A DNA stretch of 64,000 nucleotides from positions 1-64,000 of the forward strand of contig NZ_JALRNF010000013.1 in NCBI RefSeq assembly GCF_030272895.1, given 5' to 3'. The translations under genes and the position numbers were made by a program. Shown here piece by piece: positions 38,653 to 48,005 of this stretch. Under the pieces are notes generated by a model. It ran no database searches. It worked only from the letters and a program-made list of their open reading frames with translations, and had not been told where the DNA came from. This DNA comes from Pseudomonas sp. BGr12 (GTDB taxonomy: Bacteria > Pseudomonadota > Gammaproteobacteria > Pseudomonadales > Pseudomonadaceae). Each line of letters opens with the position of its first letter. Position 1 is the first letter of the stretch.

Positions 38653-38705
38653 ACAGCCGCAATGCCTGCAGGGCATGCTCAGGCCACCCTACAGGAGGAA
38701 CAATA

Positions 38706-39212
38706 ATGAAAAACCTGGTCGAACACCTCAGTCAATACGCCGCCTACCACCGCGACCCGCGCAACATTGCCACCCACTTCGTCGGCATCCCGATGATCGT
38801 GGTGGCGGTGACGGTACTGCTGTCCCGTCCGGGGCTGGATCTGGCCGGCATGTGGCTGTCGCCGGCAATGCTGGTGGCGATGGTGTCGGCCTGGTTCTAC
38901 CTGCGCCTGGACCAGCGTTTCGGCCTGGTCATGGGCTTGTTGCTGGGCCTGTGCCTGTGGCTAGGCCAGGTGCTGGCGCAGCAAAGCACGATGGTCTGGT
39001 TGAGTGCGGGGCTGGGGCTGTTCGTCGCCGGCTGGGTGATCCAGTTCATCGGTCACCACTATGAAGGGCGCAAACCGGCCTTTGTCGACGATATCAGCGG
39101 ACTGATCATCGGGCCGTTGTTCGTGGTGGCGGAGCTGGCGTTCCTGCTGGGGCTGTGCCCGGAACTGAAACGGGCGATCGAGCGCAATGTGGGGCCGGTG
39201 GCGATCCGGTAG
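38706..39212 (+). CDS. DUF962/Mpo1-like membrane protein
   Basis: 168 residues, with a strong ribosome-binding site (AGGAGGA) before the ATG. The N-terminal motif 'YAAYHRDPRNIATHFVGIPM' with its spaced His residues, plus 'FIGHHYEGRKPAFVDDISGL', is the signature of the Mpo1/YGL010w family. Yeast Mpo1 is an Fe-dependent 2-hydroxy fatty acid dioxygenase. About four hydrophobic helices are present. It is divergent from the Crp-type gene, sharing a palindromic operator. A lipid-related oxygenase role is inference from the yeast protein. Confidence 0.82.
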   Translation: MKNLVEHLSQYAAYHRDPRNIATHFVGIPMIVVAVTVLLSRPGLDLAGMWLSPAMLVAMVSAWFYLRLDQRFGLVMGLLLGLCLWLGQVLAQQSTMVWLSAGLGLFVAGWVIQFIGHHYEGRKPAFVDDISGLIIGPLFVVAELAFLLGLCPELKRAIERNVGPVAIR

Positions 39213-39226
39213 AAGCATTGGGGGTC

Positions 39227-39285
39227 ATCGCGGGGCAAGCCCGCTCCCACAGGTCTGCTCTGTGGGAGCGGGCTTGCCCCGCAAT
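39227..39285. repeat. Paired REP element (REPIN)
   Basis: Arms 39227-39251 and 39261-39285 are inverted, with one change near the end of the right arm (GCAAT for GCGAT) and a 9-bp spacer. It lies between the DUF962 gene and the convergent pcaC end. Confidence 0.92.
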
Positions 39286-39289
39286 TGAC

Positions 39290-39682
39290 TTACTCTCTGG
39301 ACTCGACGCCCAGCTCATCCCACACCGACTCGGCCAGGTGGAAGGTCGCATTGGCCGCCGGGATGCCGCAGTAGATCGCGCTCTGCATCAGCACTTCCTT
39401 GATCTCCTCACGGGTCACGCCATTGTTGGCGGCGGCCCGCAGGTGCAGCTTGAGTTCTTCATTGCGGTTCATGCCGATCAGCATGGCGATGGTGATCAGG
39501 CTGCGGGTATGCCGTGGCAGGCCCGGGCGGGTCCAGATGTCGCCCCAGGCATGGCGGGTGATCATCTCCTGGAACTCGCCGTTGAAGTCATTGAGGTTGT
39601 TCAGGCTGCGCTCGACATGGGCATCGCCCAGCACCGCGCGCCGTACCTTCATGCCCTCTTCATAACGTTGTTTCTCGTCCAC
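39290..39682 (-). CDS. pcaC: PcaC, 4-carboxymuconolactone decarboxylase
   Basis: 130 residues, the usual length of separate PcaC. Recognisable segments are 'YEEGMKVRRAVLGDAHVERS', 'TRPGLPRHTRSLITIAMLIG', and 'NNGVTREEIKEVLMQSAIYCGIPAA' with the family Cys/His residues. It decarboxylates 4-carboxymuconolactone to 3-oxoadipate enol-lactone. Last gene of the pcaT-B-D-C run, 12 bp after pcaD. Confidence 0.95.
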   Translation of the reverse strand: MDEKQRYEEGMKVRRAVLGDAHVERSLNNLNDFNGEFQEMITRHAWGDIWTRPGLPRHTRSLITIAMLIGMNRNEELKLHLRAAANNGVTREEIKEVLMQSAIYCGIPAANATFHLAESVWDELGVESRE

Positions 39683-39694
39683 GAATCGCGCTCC

Positions 39695-40486
39695 TCAGCG
39701 GGCCAGCAGAAAATCGATGACACGGCGGCTGAACGGCTCGCCGACTTCGACGTTGGACAGGTGCGCCGCGCGGAACTCGGCGTATTCGGCACCGACCACA
39801 TGCTCCTGGATGAACAGGCTGCCCGACGGCGGGGTCACCGCATCTTCGCTACCGGCAATCGCCAGCAGCGGTACGCGAATTTCGCCCAGTTGGTCACGGA
39901 AATCGGCATCGCGCACGGCGCCGCAGTTGGCTGCGTAGCCCTGGGGCGAGGTGGCCGCCAGCATGTCGGTGATGCGCTTGGCCTGGTCCGGATGGGCCGC
40001 CGCGTAGTCAGGCGTGAACCAGCGCTGGATCGAGGCGTCACGCAGGTCGACCATGGCTTTCTGGCCATCGCGCAGGACTGTCTCGATGCGCGGGTTCCAG
40101 GTCTCCGGGCCACCGATCTTCGCCGCCGTGTTGCAAACGATCAGCCGGTTCAGGCGCTCACCGGCATTGATCCCCAGCCACTGGCCGATCAGGCCGCCCA
40201 TGGACAGGCCACAGAAGTGCGCACGTTCGATCTTCAGGGCATCGAGCAATGCCAGCACATCCCGGCCCAGCTGTTCGATGCTGTAGGGGCCTTCGGTTAC
40301 CAGCGAGCCGCCATGGCCACGGGTGTCGTAACGCAGCACGCGAAAGTGCGCGGCGAAGGCCGGCACCTGGGTGTCCCACATGTGCAGGTTGGTGCCCAGG
40401 GAGTTGGACAGCACCAGCACCGGCGCGCCTTCAGGGCCGTCGAGTTGATAGTTGAGTACGCCACCTTCGAGTTGTACCTGTGCCAC
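39695..40486 (-). CDS. pcaD: PcaD, 3-oxoadipate enol-lactonase
   Basis: 263 residues of the alpha/beta hydrolase fold. I choose the GTG at 40486 because GGAGG lies 5 bp upstream; the ATG at 40504 would put that site inside the coding region. Nucleophile elbow 'GLSMGGLIG', oxyanion region 'LSNSLGTNLHMWD', and catalytic His in 'AAHLSNVE'. It hydrolyses the enol-lactone to 3-oxoadipate. It starts 10 bp after pcaB. Confidence 0.93.
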   Translation of the reverse strand: MAQVQLEGGVLNYQLDGPEGAPVLVLSNSLGTNLHMWDTQVPAFAAHFRVLRYDTRGHGGSLVTEGPYSIEQLGRDVLALLDALKIERAHFCGLSMGGLIGQWLGINAGERLNRLIVCNTAAKIGGPETWNPRIETVLRDGQKAMVDLRDASIQRWFTPDYAAAHPDQAKRITDMLAATSPQGYAANCGAVRDADFRDQLGEIRVPLLAIAGSEDAVTPPSGSLFIQEHVVGAEYAEFRAAHLSNVEVGEPFSRRVIDFLLAR

Positions 40487-40496
40487 TTCAGCCTCC

Positions 40497-41861
40497 TCAG
40501 GCATTGGATTGGTGATGTTCGGCCAGCGCCCGCTCGACCCAGGCGCGAGCCTGGCCGAGGTAATGGGCGGGATCGAGCAGGCGATCGAGTTCGTCCGCCG
40601 AGAGTTCGGCGTTCACCTGCGGATCGTCGCCGAGCACGGCGCGCAGGTGACGGTGTTCGGCCACTGCACGCTTGCAGCAGGTTTCCAGCAAGTGATGGGC
40701 GTGGTCGCGGCCCAGGCGCTGGGCCAGGACGATGCTGACCGCTTCGGCCAGCACCAGGCCCTGGGTCAGGTCGAGGTTGTGGCGCATGCGTGCGGCATCC
40801 ACCTGCAGGCCATCGGCGATGACCTGGGCCTGGCGCAAGGCGCCGGACACCAGGCAGCAGATCTCCGGCAGGGTTTCCCACTCGGCATGCCACAGGCCCA
40901 GGCTGCGTTCGTGCTCCTGGGGCATGGCCGCGAGCATCGTCGACACCAGCCCCGGCACCCGCGTCGCGGCGCCGATCAATACCGCAGCGCCCACCGGGTT
41001 GCGCTTGTGCGGCATGGTCGAGGAACCGCCCTTGCCCGGGGCCGAGGGTTCGAACACTTCCGCCGCCTCGGTCTGCATCAACAGGCTGACATCGCGACCC
41101 AGCTTGCCCAGGCTACCGGCGATCAGGCCCAGTACTGAAGCGAACTCCACCAGGCGATCGCGCTGGGTGTGCCAGGGTTGTTCCGGCAGGTGCAGGTCCA
41201 ACTCTTTAGCCAGTGCTTCGGCCACCGGCAGGGCCTGGTCGCCCAGGGCCGCCAGGGTGCCGGAAGCGCCACCGAATTGCAGGGTCAGCAGGCGCGGCTT
41301 GAGCTCCTGCAGGCGCTGGCGATGGCGGGTCAAGGCGCCCAGCCAGCCGGCGATCTTCATCCCCAGGGTGACCGGCGTGGCATGTTGCAGCCAGGTGCGT
41401 CCGGCCAGCGGTGTATCGACATGGGCCTGGGCCTGACGCGCCAGCGCATCGGCCAGACGTTGCACATCGGCTTCGATCAGCGCCAACGCCACCCGCAATT
41501 GCAGGACCAGGCCAGTGTCCATGGCATCCTGGCTGGTAGCGCCCAGGTGCACATAACGTTCGGCCTCGGGCACGTCGCTGGCGATCACCTTGCCCAGCGC
41601 CTTGACCAGCGGAATCGCAGAGTTGCCGGCAATGGCGATGGCCTCTGCCAGGGCGGCGAAATCGAAGTGCCCGGCCCGGCAGGCGGTCTCGATCGGCGCC
41701 ACCGCCAGCTGGGGAATCACCCCGACGGCGGCTTCGGCACGGGCCAGGGCGGCCTCGAAATCGAGCATGCCCTGCACCCGGCCACGGTCGGAAAACACCT
41801 CGCGCATGGCGGGCGCGGTGAAGTAGGCATCGAACAGCTGATTGCCCGGTCTCGGGTTCAT
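40497..41861 (-). CDS. pcaB: PcaB, 3-carboxy-cis,cis-muconate cycloisomerase
   Basis: 454 residues of the fumarase/aspartase superfamily. The signature 'GSSTMPHKRNP' and the earlier 'GATSQDAMDTG' and 'GRTWLQHATPVTLG' loops are present. It cycloisomerises 3-carboxymuconate to 4-carboxymuconolactone. It is co-transcribed with pcaT (gap 19 bp) and pcaD. Confidence 0.95.
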   Translation of the reverse strand: MNPRPGNQLFDAYFTAPAMREVFSDRGRVQGMLDFEAALARAEAAVGVIPQLAVAPIETACRAGHFDFAALAEAIAIAGNSAIPLVKALGKVIASDVPEAERYVHLGATSQDAMDTGLVLQLRVALALIEADVQRLADALARQAQAHVDTPLAGRTWLQHATPVTLGMKIAGWLGALTRHRQRLQELKPRLLTLQFGGASGTLAALGDQALPVAEALAKELDLHLPEQPWHTQRDRLVEFASVLGLIAGSLGKLGRDVSLLMQTEAAEVFEPSAPGKGGSSTMPHKRNPVGAAVLIGAATRVPGLVSTMLAAMPQEHERSLGLWHAEWETLPEICCLVSGALRQAQVIADGLQVDAARMRHNLDLTQGLVLAEAVSIVLAQRLGRDHAHHLLETCCKRAVAEHRHLRAVLGDDPQVNAELSADELDRLLDPAHYLGQARAWVERALAEHHQSNA

Positions 41862-41880
41862 CTACAAGTCCTTCAACAGG

Positions 41881-43170
41881 TCAATGATCGTTGTACAGGT
41901 AGGCCGCTTGCTTGGGCAGACGCAGGCTGAACAGGAACGCAATGGCCATCATGGCGGTAACGTACCAGTAAAAGGTGTTTTCCATCCCCAGTGATTTCAG
42001 CCCCAGCGCCACGTACTCGGCCGAGCCACCGAACATCGCGTTGGCCACCGCGTAGGCCAAACCCACACCCAGGGCTCGGACCTGCGGCGGGAACATCTCG
42101 GCCTTCACCAGGCCGCTGATCGAGGTATAGAAACTGACGATGCACAGCGCCAGGGTAATCAGCACGAAGGCCAGGAACGGGCTGCTGACCGTCTTCAGGG
42201 CCATCAGGATCGGCACGGTGAACACAGTGCCCAGGGCGCCGAACAGCAACATCGAATTACGCCGGCCGATGCGGTCGGAGAGCATGCCGAAGAACGGCTG
42301 CATGCACATGTACAGGAACAGCGCGCCGGTCATGATGAAGCTGGCAGTCTTGGCGTTCATGCCCGCGGTGTTCACCAGGTACTTCTGCATGTAGGTGGTG
42401 AACGTATAGAAAATCAGCGAACCGCCGGCGGTGTAGCCAAGCACTGTGATGAACGCTGCGCTGTGATGTCGGAACAATCCGGCCACGCTGCCGGCTTCCT
42501 TGTCGTTGCGGGTTTCGGCGCTGCTGGTTTCTTCCAGCGAACGGCGCAGGTACAGCGAGATCACGGCTGCAACCGCCCCGACCACGAACGGAATCCGCCA
42601 GCCCCAGGCGCGCAGTTCATCCTCGCTGAGCAGTTGCTGGAGGATGACCACCACCAGCACCGCCAGCAACTGGCCGCCGATCAGGGTCACGTACTGGAAC
42701 GAGGCGAAGAAACCGCGCTGGCCGCGCAGGGCCACTTCACTCATGTAGGTGGCCGTGGTGCCGTATTCACCGCCCACCGACAGGCCCTGGAACAGCCGCG
42801 CCAACAACAGCAGCGCCGGCGCCCAGGCGCCGATCGAGGCGTAGGTCGGCAGGCAGGCGATGACCAGCGAGCCTGCGCACATCATCAGGATCGAGATCAC
42901 CATCGAATTCTTGCGGCCATGTCGGTCGGCCACCCGGCCGAACAGCCAGCCACCGATGGGTCGCATCAGGAACCCGGCGGCGAATACCCCGGCGGTGTTG
43001 AGCAACTGCACGGTCGGATCGTCGGAAGGAAAGAACGCCGGGGCGAAGTAGATGGCGCAGAAGGCATAGACATAGAAGTCGAACCACTCCACCAGGTTGC
43101 CCGAAGAGGCACCGACGATGGCGAAGATACGCTTACTGCGCTCCTCACCGGTGTAATAGGCTGTTGTCAT
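41881..43170 (-). CDS. pcaT: PcaT, MFS dicarboxylate/beta-ketoadipate transporter
   Basis: 429 residues of the metabolite:H+ symporter family, with '[20 protein letters not shown]', '[11 protein letters not shown]' and '[15 protein letters not shown]'. It is a paralogue of the permease at 9254-10573 but sits in the pca cluster, where PcaT imports beta-ketoadipate and related dicarboxylates. About 120 bp separate it from pcaF, so it may have its own promoter. Confidence 0.9.
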   Translation of the reverse strand: MTTAYYTGEERSKRIFAIVGASSGNLVEWFDFYVYAFCAIYFAPAFFPSDDPTVQLLNTAGVFAAGFLMRPIGGWLFGRVADRHGRKNSMVISILMMCAGSLVIACLPTYASIGAWAPALLLLARLFQGLSVGGEYGTTATYMSEVALRGQRGFFASFQYVTLIGGQLLAVLVVVILQQLLSEDELRAWGWRIPFVVGAVAAVISLYLRRSLEETSSAETRNDKEAGSVAGLFRHHSAAFITVLGYTAGGSLIFYTFTTYMQKYLVNTAGMNAKTASFIMTGALFLYMCMQPFFGMLSDRIGRRNSMLLFGALGTVFTVPILMALKTVSSPFLAFVLITLALCIVSFYTSISGLVKAEMFPPQVRALGVGLAYAVANAMFGGSAEYVALGLKSLGMENTFYWYVTAMMAIAFLFSLRLPKQAAYLYNDH

Positions 43171-43291
43171 GGCATTTCACTCCTGGAGAGGGTTACTGGA
43201 GTCTAGACACATTCAGTAACACTCTCGTTCCACAAACAATCACCCCGGACGAGTGACCCTGCGTGGGGGCCACCCGACCGGAGTCATTGGT

Positions 43292-44494
43292 TCACACTCG
43301 CTCGATGGCCAGGGCCAGGCCCTGCCCTACGCCGACGCACATGGTCGCCAGGCCCTTGCGACCGCCGGACTTCTCCAACTGGTGCAAAGCGGTGAGGATC
43401 AGGCGTGCGCCACTCATGCCCAGGGGGTGGCCCAAGGCAATGGCGCCACCGTTGGGGTTGACCTGCGGCGCATCGTCGGCCAGGCCCAGTTCGCGCAGCA
43501 CGGCCAGGCCCTGGCTGGCGAAGGCTTCGTTGAGCTCGATGACATCGAAGTCGCTGACCGCCACGCCCAGGCGCTCGGTCAGCTTGCGTACCGCAGGCAC
43601 CGGACCGATACCCATGACCCGCGGCGCAACGCCGGCACTGGCCATGCCCAGGACCCGGGCACGTGGGGTCAGGCCGTGTTTTTTCACTGCCTCGGCCGAA
43701 GCCAGGATCAGCGCCGCAGCACCGTCGTTGACGCCCGAGGCATTGCCGGCGGTGACGGTCTTGTCCGGGCCGTTGACCGGCTTGAGCCGGGCCAGGGCTT
43801 CGAGGGTGGTGTCAGCCCGTGGGTGCTCGTCGTGTTCGACCAGGGTCTCGCCTTTTTTGTGGGCGATACGCACCGGCACGATTTCTTCGGCGAAGAAACC
43901 GGCGGCCTGGGCCACCGCCGTGCGCTGCTGGCTGCGCAGGGCGAAGGCGTCCTGGTCGGCGCGCGAGACCTGGTAGTCGTCAGCCACGTTGTCGGCGGTC
44001 TGCGGCATGGCATCGACGCCGTACTGGGCTTTCATCAACGGGTTGATGAAGCGCCAGCCGATGGTGGTGTCTTCCAGCTTCATGTTGCGCGAGTAGGCGC
44101 TGTCGGCCTTGCCCATGACAAACGGTGCACGGGACATCGACTCGACACCGCCGGCAATCGCCAGCTCCATCTCGCCGCTGGCGATGGCTCGGAACGCCGT
44201 ACCGACGGCATCCATGCCCGAGGCGCAGAGGCGGTTGAGGGTCACGCCCGGCACGCTGTCCGGCAGGCCGGCCAGCAGCAGCGCCATGCGTGCGACGTTG
44301 CGGTTGTCTTCACCGGCCTGGTTGGCGCAGCCGAGGAACACTTCGTCCAGCTGCTCCCACTGCACCTGTGGGTTGCGCTCGATCAGCGCCTTGATCGGCA
44401 CCGCCGCCAGGTCGTCGGCGCGTACGCCGGCCAAGGCGCCGCCGAAGCGGCCGATGGGGGTGCGAATGGCGTCGCAGATAAATACGTCACGCAT
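43292..44494 (-). CDS. pcaF: PcaF, beta-ketoadipyl-CoA thiolase
   Basis: 400 residues. The acyl-enzyme Cys is in '[12 protein letters not shown]', the catalytic His in '[10 protein letters not shown]' and the second Cys in '[12 protein letters not shown]'; '[12 protein letters not shown]' is typical of this thiolase class. It splits beta-ketoadipyl-CoA into succinyl-CoA and acetyl-CoA. Its ATG overlaps the pcaJ stop by one base. Confidence 0.95.
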   Translation of the reverse strand: MRDVFICDAIRTPIGRFGGALAGVRADDLAAVPIKALIERNPQVQWEQLDEVFLGCANQAGEDNRNVARMALLLAGLPDSVPGVTLNRLCASGMDAVGTAFRAIASGEMELAIAGGVESMSRAPFVMGKADSAYSRNMKLEDTTIGWRFINPLMKAQYGVDAMPQTADNVADDYQVSRADQDAFALRSQQRTAVAQAAGFFAEEIVPVRIAHKKGETLVEHDEHPRADTTLEALARLKPVNGPDKTVTAGNASGVNDGAAALILASAEAVKKHGLTPRARVLGMASAGVAPRVMGIGPVPAVRKLTERLGVAVSDFDVIELNEAFASQGLAVLRELGLADDAPQVNPNGGAIALGHPLGMSGARLILTALHQLEKSGGRKGLATMCVGVGQGLALAIERV

Positions 44495-45273
44495 CAGGCT
44501 TCTCCTGGCGCTTGGCCGTGGGCGGCGGCGGTGCGCGCTTCCAGGTCACGCAAGGCGCTGAGTTCGACCTCGGTCGGTTCGGCGGTGGTCTCGACGTTGT
44601 CGGCAAAGCGGATGGCCCAGCCGGTCGCTGCGATGATCTGCTCGCGGGTCACGCCCGGATGGATCGCGGTGACGATGAACTCGTTGGTGCCGGCTTCCGG
44701 CTCCATGATGCACAGGTCGGTGATGATGCCCACCGGCCCCTGGCCTGGCAGGCCCAGGCGCTGACGCGAATCGCCACCCTCGCCATGACCGACCGAGGTG
44801 ATGAAGTCGAGCTTGTCGACGAAGGCGCGGTTGGACTGTTTGAGGATGATCAGCACCTGCTTGGCGGAACCGGCAATCTCCGGCGCCCCGCCGGCACCTG
44901 GCAAGCGCACCTTCGGTTGATGGTAGTCACCGACCACGGTGGTGTTGATGTTGCCGAAGCGGTCGACCTGGGCAGCACCGAGGAAGCCCACGTCGATGCG
45001 TCCGCCCTGCAGCCAGTAGCGGAAGATCTCGCCGGTCGGCACCACGGTGTCGGCGGTTTCGGCCAGCTCGCCATCACCGATGGACAGCGGCAGCACGCTC
45101 GGCTTGGCACCGATCGGACCGGATTCGTAGATCAGTACCACATCCGGCGAGGACGTCAGGCGGGCCAGGTTGGCAGCCTTGGACGGCAGGCCGATGCCGA
45201 CGAAGCATACGGCACCATTGCGCAGACGACGGGCTGCGGCGACGGTCATCATTTCATTGGTGGAGTAGCTCAT
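44494..45273 (-). CDS. pcaJ: PcaJ, 3-oxoadipate CoA-transferase subunit B
   Basis: 259 residues of the CoA-transferase beta family. The active-site Glu is in '[10 protein letters not shown]', with '[15 protein letters not shown]' upstream. It pairs with PcaI to move CoA from succinyl-CoA to 3-oxoadipate. It overlaps pcaI by 4 bp and pcaF by 1 bp, so pcaI-J-F is one coupled unit. Confidence 0.95.
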   Translation of the reverse strand: MSYSTNEMMTVAAARRLRNGAVCFVGIGLPSKAANLARLTSSPDVVLIYESGPIGAKPSVLPLSIGDGELAETADTVVPTGEIFRYWLQGGRIDVGFLGAAQVDRFGNINTTVVGDYHQPKVRLPGAGGAPEIAGSAKQVLIILKQSNRAFVDKLDFITSVGHGEGGDSRQRLGLPGQGPVGIITDLCIMEPEAGTNEFIVTAIHPGVTREQIIAATGWAIRFADNVETTAEPTEVELSALRDLEARTAAAHGQAPGEA

Positions 45274-46130
45274 TGTGCAGCCTCCGAAGCGCTGGCCAGT
45301 TTTGCCTTGAATTCGTTGAAGTCGGCGGTGCCGCGAATGTAGGTGTCGATCCAGGCGCTGAAGGTTTCGCGACTGCGGGCAATCGGGTCCCAGGCCTGGT
45401 AGAAGCGGTTGTCACGCTCGTAGTAACCGTGGGCGTAGGACGGGTGGGCGCCGCCAGGCACCAGGCAGACCGCCGACAGTGCCCAGGTCGGCAGTACGCA
45501 GGCGTTCATCGGTGCATTGAGGTCATCGACGATCTCTTCGACGGTGACGATGCAGCGCTTGGCCGCCAGGGCCGCTTCCTTCTGCACCCCAAGGATGCCC
45601 CAGAGCAGCACGTTGCCCTTGCGGTCGGCTTTCTGCGCGTGGATCACGGTGACGTCCGGGCGTACCGAAGGCACGGCGGCGAGCACTTCACCGGTGAACG
45701 GGCAGGTAACGCTCTTGATCAGCGGGTTGACCTTGGGCAGGTCGGAGCCGGCGTAGGCACGCAGCACCGCAAACGGCAGGCCCGAGGCACCGGCAACGTA
45801 GGCGTTGGCCAGGTCCGCGTGGCTGTGCTCCTCGATTTCCATCGCGTGCGGCCACTGTTTCTCTACCGCGTCGCGCAGGCGGTGCAGCGAGCCGACGCCA
45901 GGGTTGCCACCCCAGGAGAAAATCAGTTTGCGGGCACAACCGGCGCCGATCAGCTGGTCGTAGATCAGGTCAGGCGTCATGCGTACCAGGGTCAGCTCTT
46001 TCTTGCCCTGACGGATGATTTCATGCCCTGCGGCAGTGGGAATCAAGTGGGTGAAGCCTTCGAGGGCGACGCTGTCACCGTCGTGGACGAACTGCTTCAC
46101 GGCGTCGTGGAGCGAGAGGATTTCAGCCAT
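45270..46130 (-). CDS. pcaI: PcaI, 3-oxoadipate CoA-transferase subunit A
   Basis: 286 residues of the CoA-transferase alpha family, with 'SVALEGFTHLIPTAAGHEII' and 'LIFSWGGNPGVGSLHRL'. First gene of the pcaI-J-F operon. Two PcaR-type sites lie 100-132 bp before its ATG, one a perfect 15-bp palindrome, which fits PcaR-dependent induction by beta-ketoadipate. Confidence 0.95.
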   Translation of the reverse strand: MAEILSLHDAVKQFVHDGDSVALEGFTHLIPTAAGHEIIRQGKKELTLVRMTPDLIYDQLIGAGCARKLIFSWGGNPGVGSLHRLRDAVEKQWPHAMEIEEHSHADLANAYVAGASGLPFAVLRAYAGSDLPKVNPLIKSVTCPFTGEVLAAVPSVRPDVTVIHAQKADRKGNVLLWGILGVQKEAALAAKRCIVTVEEIVDDLNAPMNACVLPTWALSAVCLVPGGAHPSYAHGYYERDNRFYQAWDPIARSRETFSAWIDTYIRGTADFNEFKAKLASASEAAQ

Positions 46131-46227
46131 TGCAGACTCCTGGATATGCTGAGTCGAGGTCGGTGTGCAAGGCGCCTTGGGCGGCGCCGGTATGGGTTCC
46201 AGATTAAGGCGGGGTTTGGGTCGCTAC

Positions 46228-46262
46228 AATCCGATAATCGACTAACTGTTCGATTATCGAAC
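46228..46262. promoter_or_regulatory. PcaR operators upstream of pcaIJF
   Basis: GTTCGATTATCGAAC (46248-46262) is a perfect palindrome, and CCGATAATCGACT (46231-46243) is a second, degenerate copy about 10 bp away. Both match the PcaR recognition sequence (GTTCGATAATCGCAC-like) as I remember it. Confidence 0.8.
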
Positions 46263-46276
46263 AAAATGTAATTCCT

Positions 46277-46348
46277 TGTGGGAGCGGGCTTGCCCCGCGA
46301 CTACGATGTTTCTGGCACAACGCTATCGCGGGGCAAGCCCGCTCCCAC
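46277..46348. repeat. Paired REP element (REPIN)
   Basis: Inverted arms 46277-46300 and 46326-46348 with a 25-bp spacer, between the pcaK stop and the pcaI operator region. It could limit read-through from pcaK into pcaIJF. Confidence 0.92.
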
Positions 46349-46375
46349 GGAAGGCAAATCGAGCGTCGGGGTGGA

Positions 46376-47722
46376 TCAGGTCGCGTCGGCGTGGCTGACG
46401 ACGCCTTTGACGATCACCGCCACGGTGGCAAGCCCGGCCGGGATCACCAGCGCGGTCAGCACCTGCTCGAAGTTCCAGCCCAGGCCCAGCAGGGTCGCGC
46501 CCATCCAGGCACCGAGGATCGCGCCGAAACGACCGATGCCGAGCATCCAGGAAACGCCGGTGGCACGCCCTTGGGTCGGGTAGAAGCGCGCGGCCAGCGA
46601 GGGCATGGCCGACTGCGCACCGTTCACGCACATGCCGGCAATCAGCACCAGGGTCGCCAGCAGGGTGATGTTGCCCAGGCTCTGGCCGACCGCGTAGGCG
46701 AACACCCCGGCCAGCAGGTAGAAGGTGCCGATGACTTTATGCGGGTTGTAGCGGTCCATGGCCCAGCCCACCGCAACCGCGCTGAGCACGCCGCCGAACT
46801 GGAACAACGCACCGATGAAAGCCGCCTGCTCCATGCTCGCGCCGCTATCACGCATCAGCGTCGGCAGCCAGCTGGTCAGCAGGTAGACGATCACCAGGCC
46901 CATGAAATAGGTCAGCCACAGCAACAAGGTGCCGACGCTGTAGGTGCCGGAGAAGATCACCGCAAAGACGTTGCGCGCCTTGACCGTTTTCTGCTCCGGC
47001 ACGCTGAAGCTCGAGGCCTGGCCGACAATGGCCGGCGCGATCGGTGCCAGGGTCTTGCGTACTTTGTCGGTGCCGCGGTTGCGCACCACCAGGTAGCGCG
47101 CCGACTCCGGCAGCCAGACCATCAGCACCAGGGCCAGCAGCAACGGCAGCACGCCACCGATCAACAGCAGGCTGTGCCAGCCGAAGGCCGGGATCAGCTT
47201 GGCGGAGATAAAGCCGCCGCCGGCCATGCCCAGGTTGAAGCCGCAGAACATGCTGGTGACCAGTAGCGACTTGAGCCGCTCGGGGGTGTATTCGGAGAGC
47301 AGCGTGGTGGCATTGGGCATGCCGGCGCCCAGGCCCAGGCCGGTCAGAAAGCGCAGCACCAGCAACTGGTCGACATTGGTGCTGTAGGCCGAGGCCAGGC
47401 TGAAGGCGCCGAACACCACCACGGCCGCCACCAGTACGATCTTGCGTCCGAAGCGGTCAGCCAGAGGCCCGGAACCCAAGGCGCCGAACACCATGCCGAT
47501 CAACGCGGCACTCATGACCGGGCCCAGGCTGGCACGGTCGATACCCCAGTCCTGGGACAGCGCCGGGGCAATGAAGCCCATGGCCGCGGTATCCAGGCCA
47601 TCGAGGAAAACGATCAGGAAACAGAGGATCACCACCCGCCACTGATAGCGCGACAGGGGTTGGTTATTGATGAAGGACTGCACATCAAGGCAGTTTCCGA
47701 CAGCAGCTTGCGGACTGTTCAT
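46376..47722 (-). CDS. pcaK: PcaK, MFS 4-hydroxybenzoate/protocatechuate transporter
   Basis: 448 residues of the aromatic acid:H+ symporter family. It shows 'LDGLDTAAMGFIAPALSQDW' in helix 1 (the DGxD motif of PcaK), 'GPLADRFGRKIVLV' in loop 2-3 and 'LGLGAGMPNATTLLSEYTPE'. It imports 4-hydroxybenzoate and protocatechuate. Between its ATG and pcaR lie 283 bp with a hairpin CGGTCAG-TGCGGG-CTGACCG (47901-47920) and a PcaR-like dyad, so it has its own long leader. Confidence 0.92.
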   Translation of the reverse strand: MNSPQAAVGNCLDVQSFINNQPLSRYQWRVVILCFLIVFLDGLDTAAMGFIAPALSQDWGIDRASLGPVMSAALIGMVFGALGSGPLADRFGRKIVLVAAVVVFGAFSLASAYSTNVDQLLVLRFLTGLGLGAGMPNATTLLSEYTPERLKSLLVTSMFCGFNLGMAGGGFISAKLIPAFGWHSLLLIGGVLPLLLALVLMVWLPESARYLVVRNRGTDKVRKTLAPIAPAIVGQASSFSVPEQKTVKARNVFAVIFSGTYSVGTLLLWLTYFMGLVIVYLLTSWLPTLMRDSGASMEQAAFIGALFQFGGVLSAVAVGWAMDRYNPHKVIGTFYLLAGVFAYAVGQSLGNITLLATLVLIAGMCVNGAQSAMPSLAARFYPTQGRATGVSWMLGIGRFGAILGAWMGATLLGLGWNFEQVLTALVIPAGLATVAVIVKGVVSHADAT

Positions 47723-47958
47723 TATTTTTATCCAGTGGGAGCGCGCGGGAGTGCGGGTGCGCGGTTGAACGGCACGGACGACAGGGTGCGGGGGGCGACG
47801 CGGCAGTCAGCCGCTATGCAGTCCGTGCTCGGACAAGTGCGGGCGGTGCATCGAAGGGAAGTGGGTCATGGGGCGTACGCCTCTCGCTCATTATTATTGG
47901 CGGTCAGTGCGGGCTGACCGGTGCGAGCGACATTAATAAGGCACCCAAAGCGGCGCAA

Positions 47959-47990
47959 TTCGATAAACGCAACTGTGTGCGTTTATCGAA
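47959..47990. promoter_or_regulatory. Variant PcaR-type dyad upstream of pcaK
   Basis: Perfect 13-bp arms TTCGATAAACGCA (47959-47971) and TGCGTTTATCGAA (47978-47990) with a 6-bp spacer. The half-site differs from the other PcaR sites (GATAAACG for GATAATCG). A plausible minus-strand promoter follows (TTGCGC, 17 bp, TAATGT). It lies 15 bp downstream of pcaR in the direction of transcription. Confidence 0.6.
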
Positions 47991-48005
47991 CAGGAAAGTG
48001 CAACA

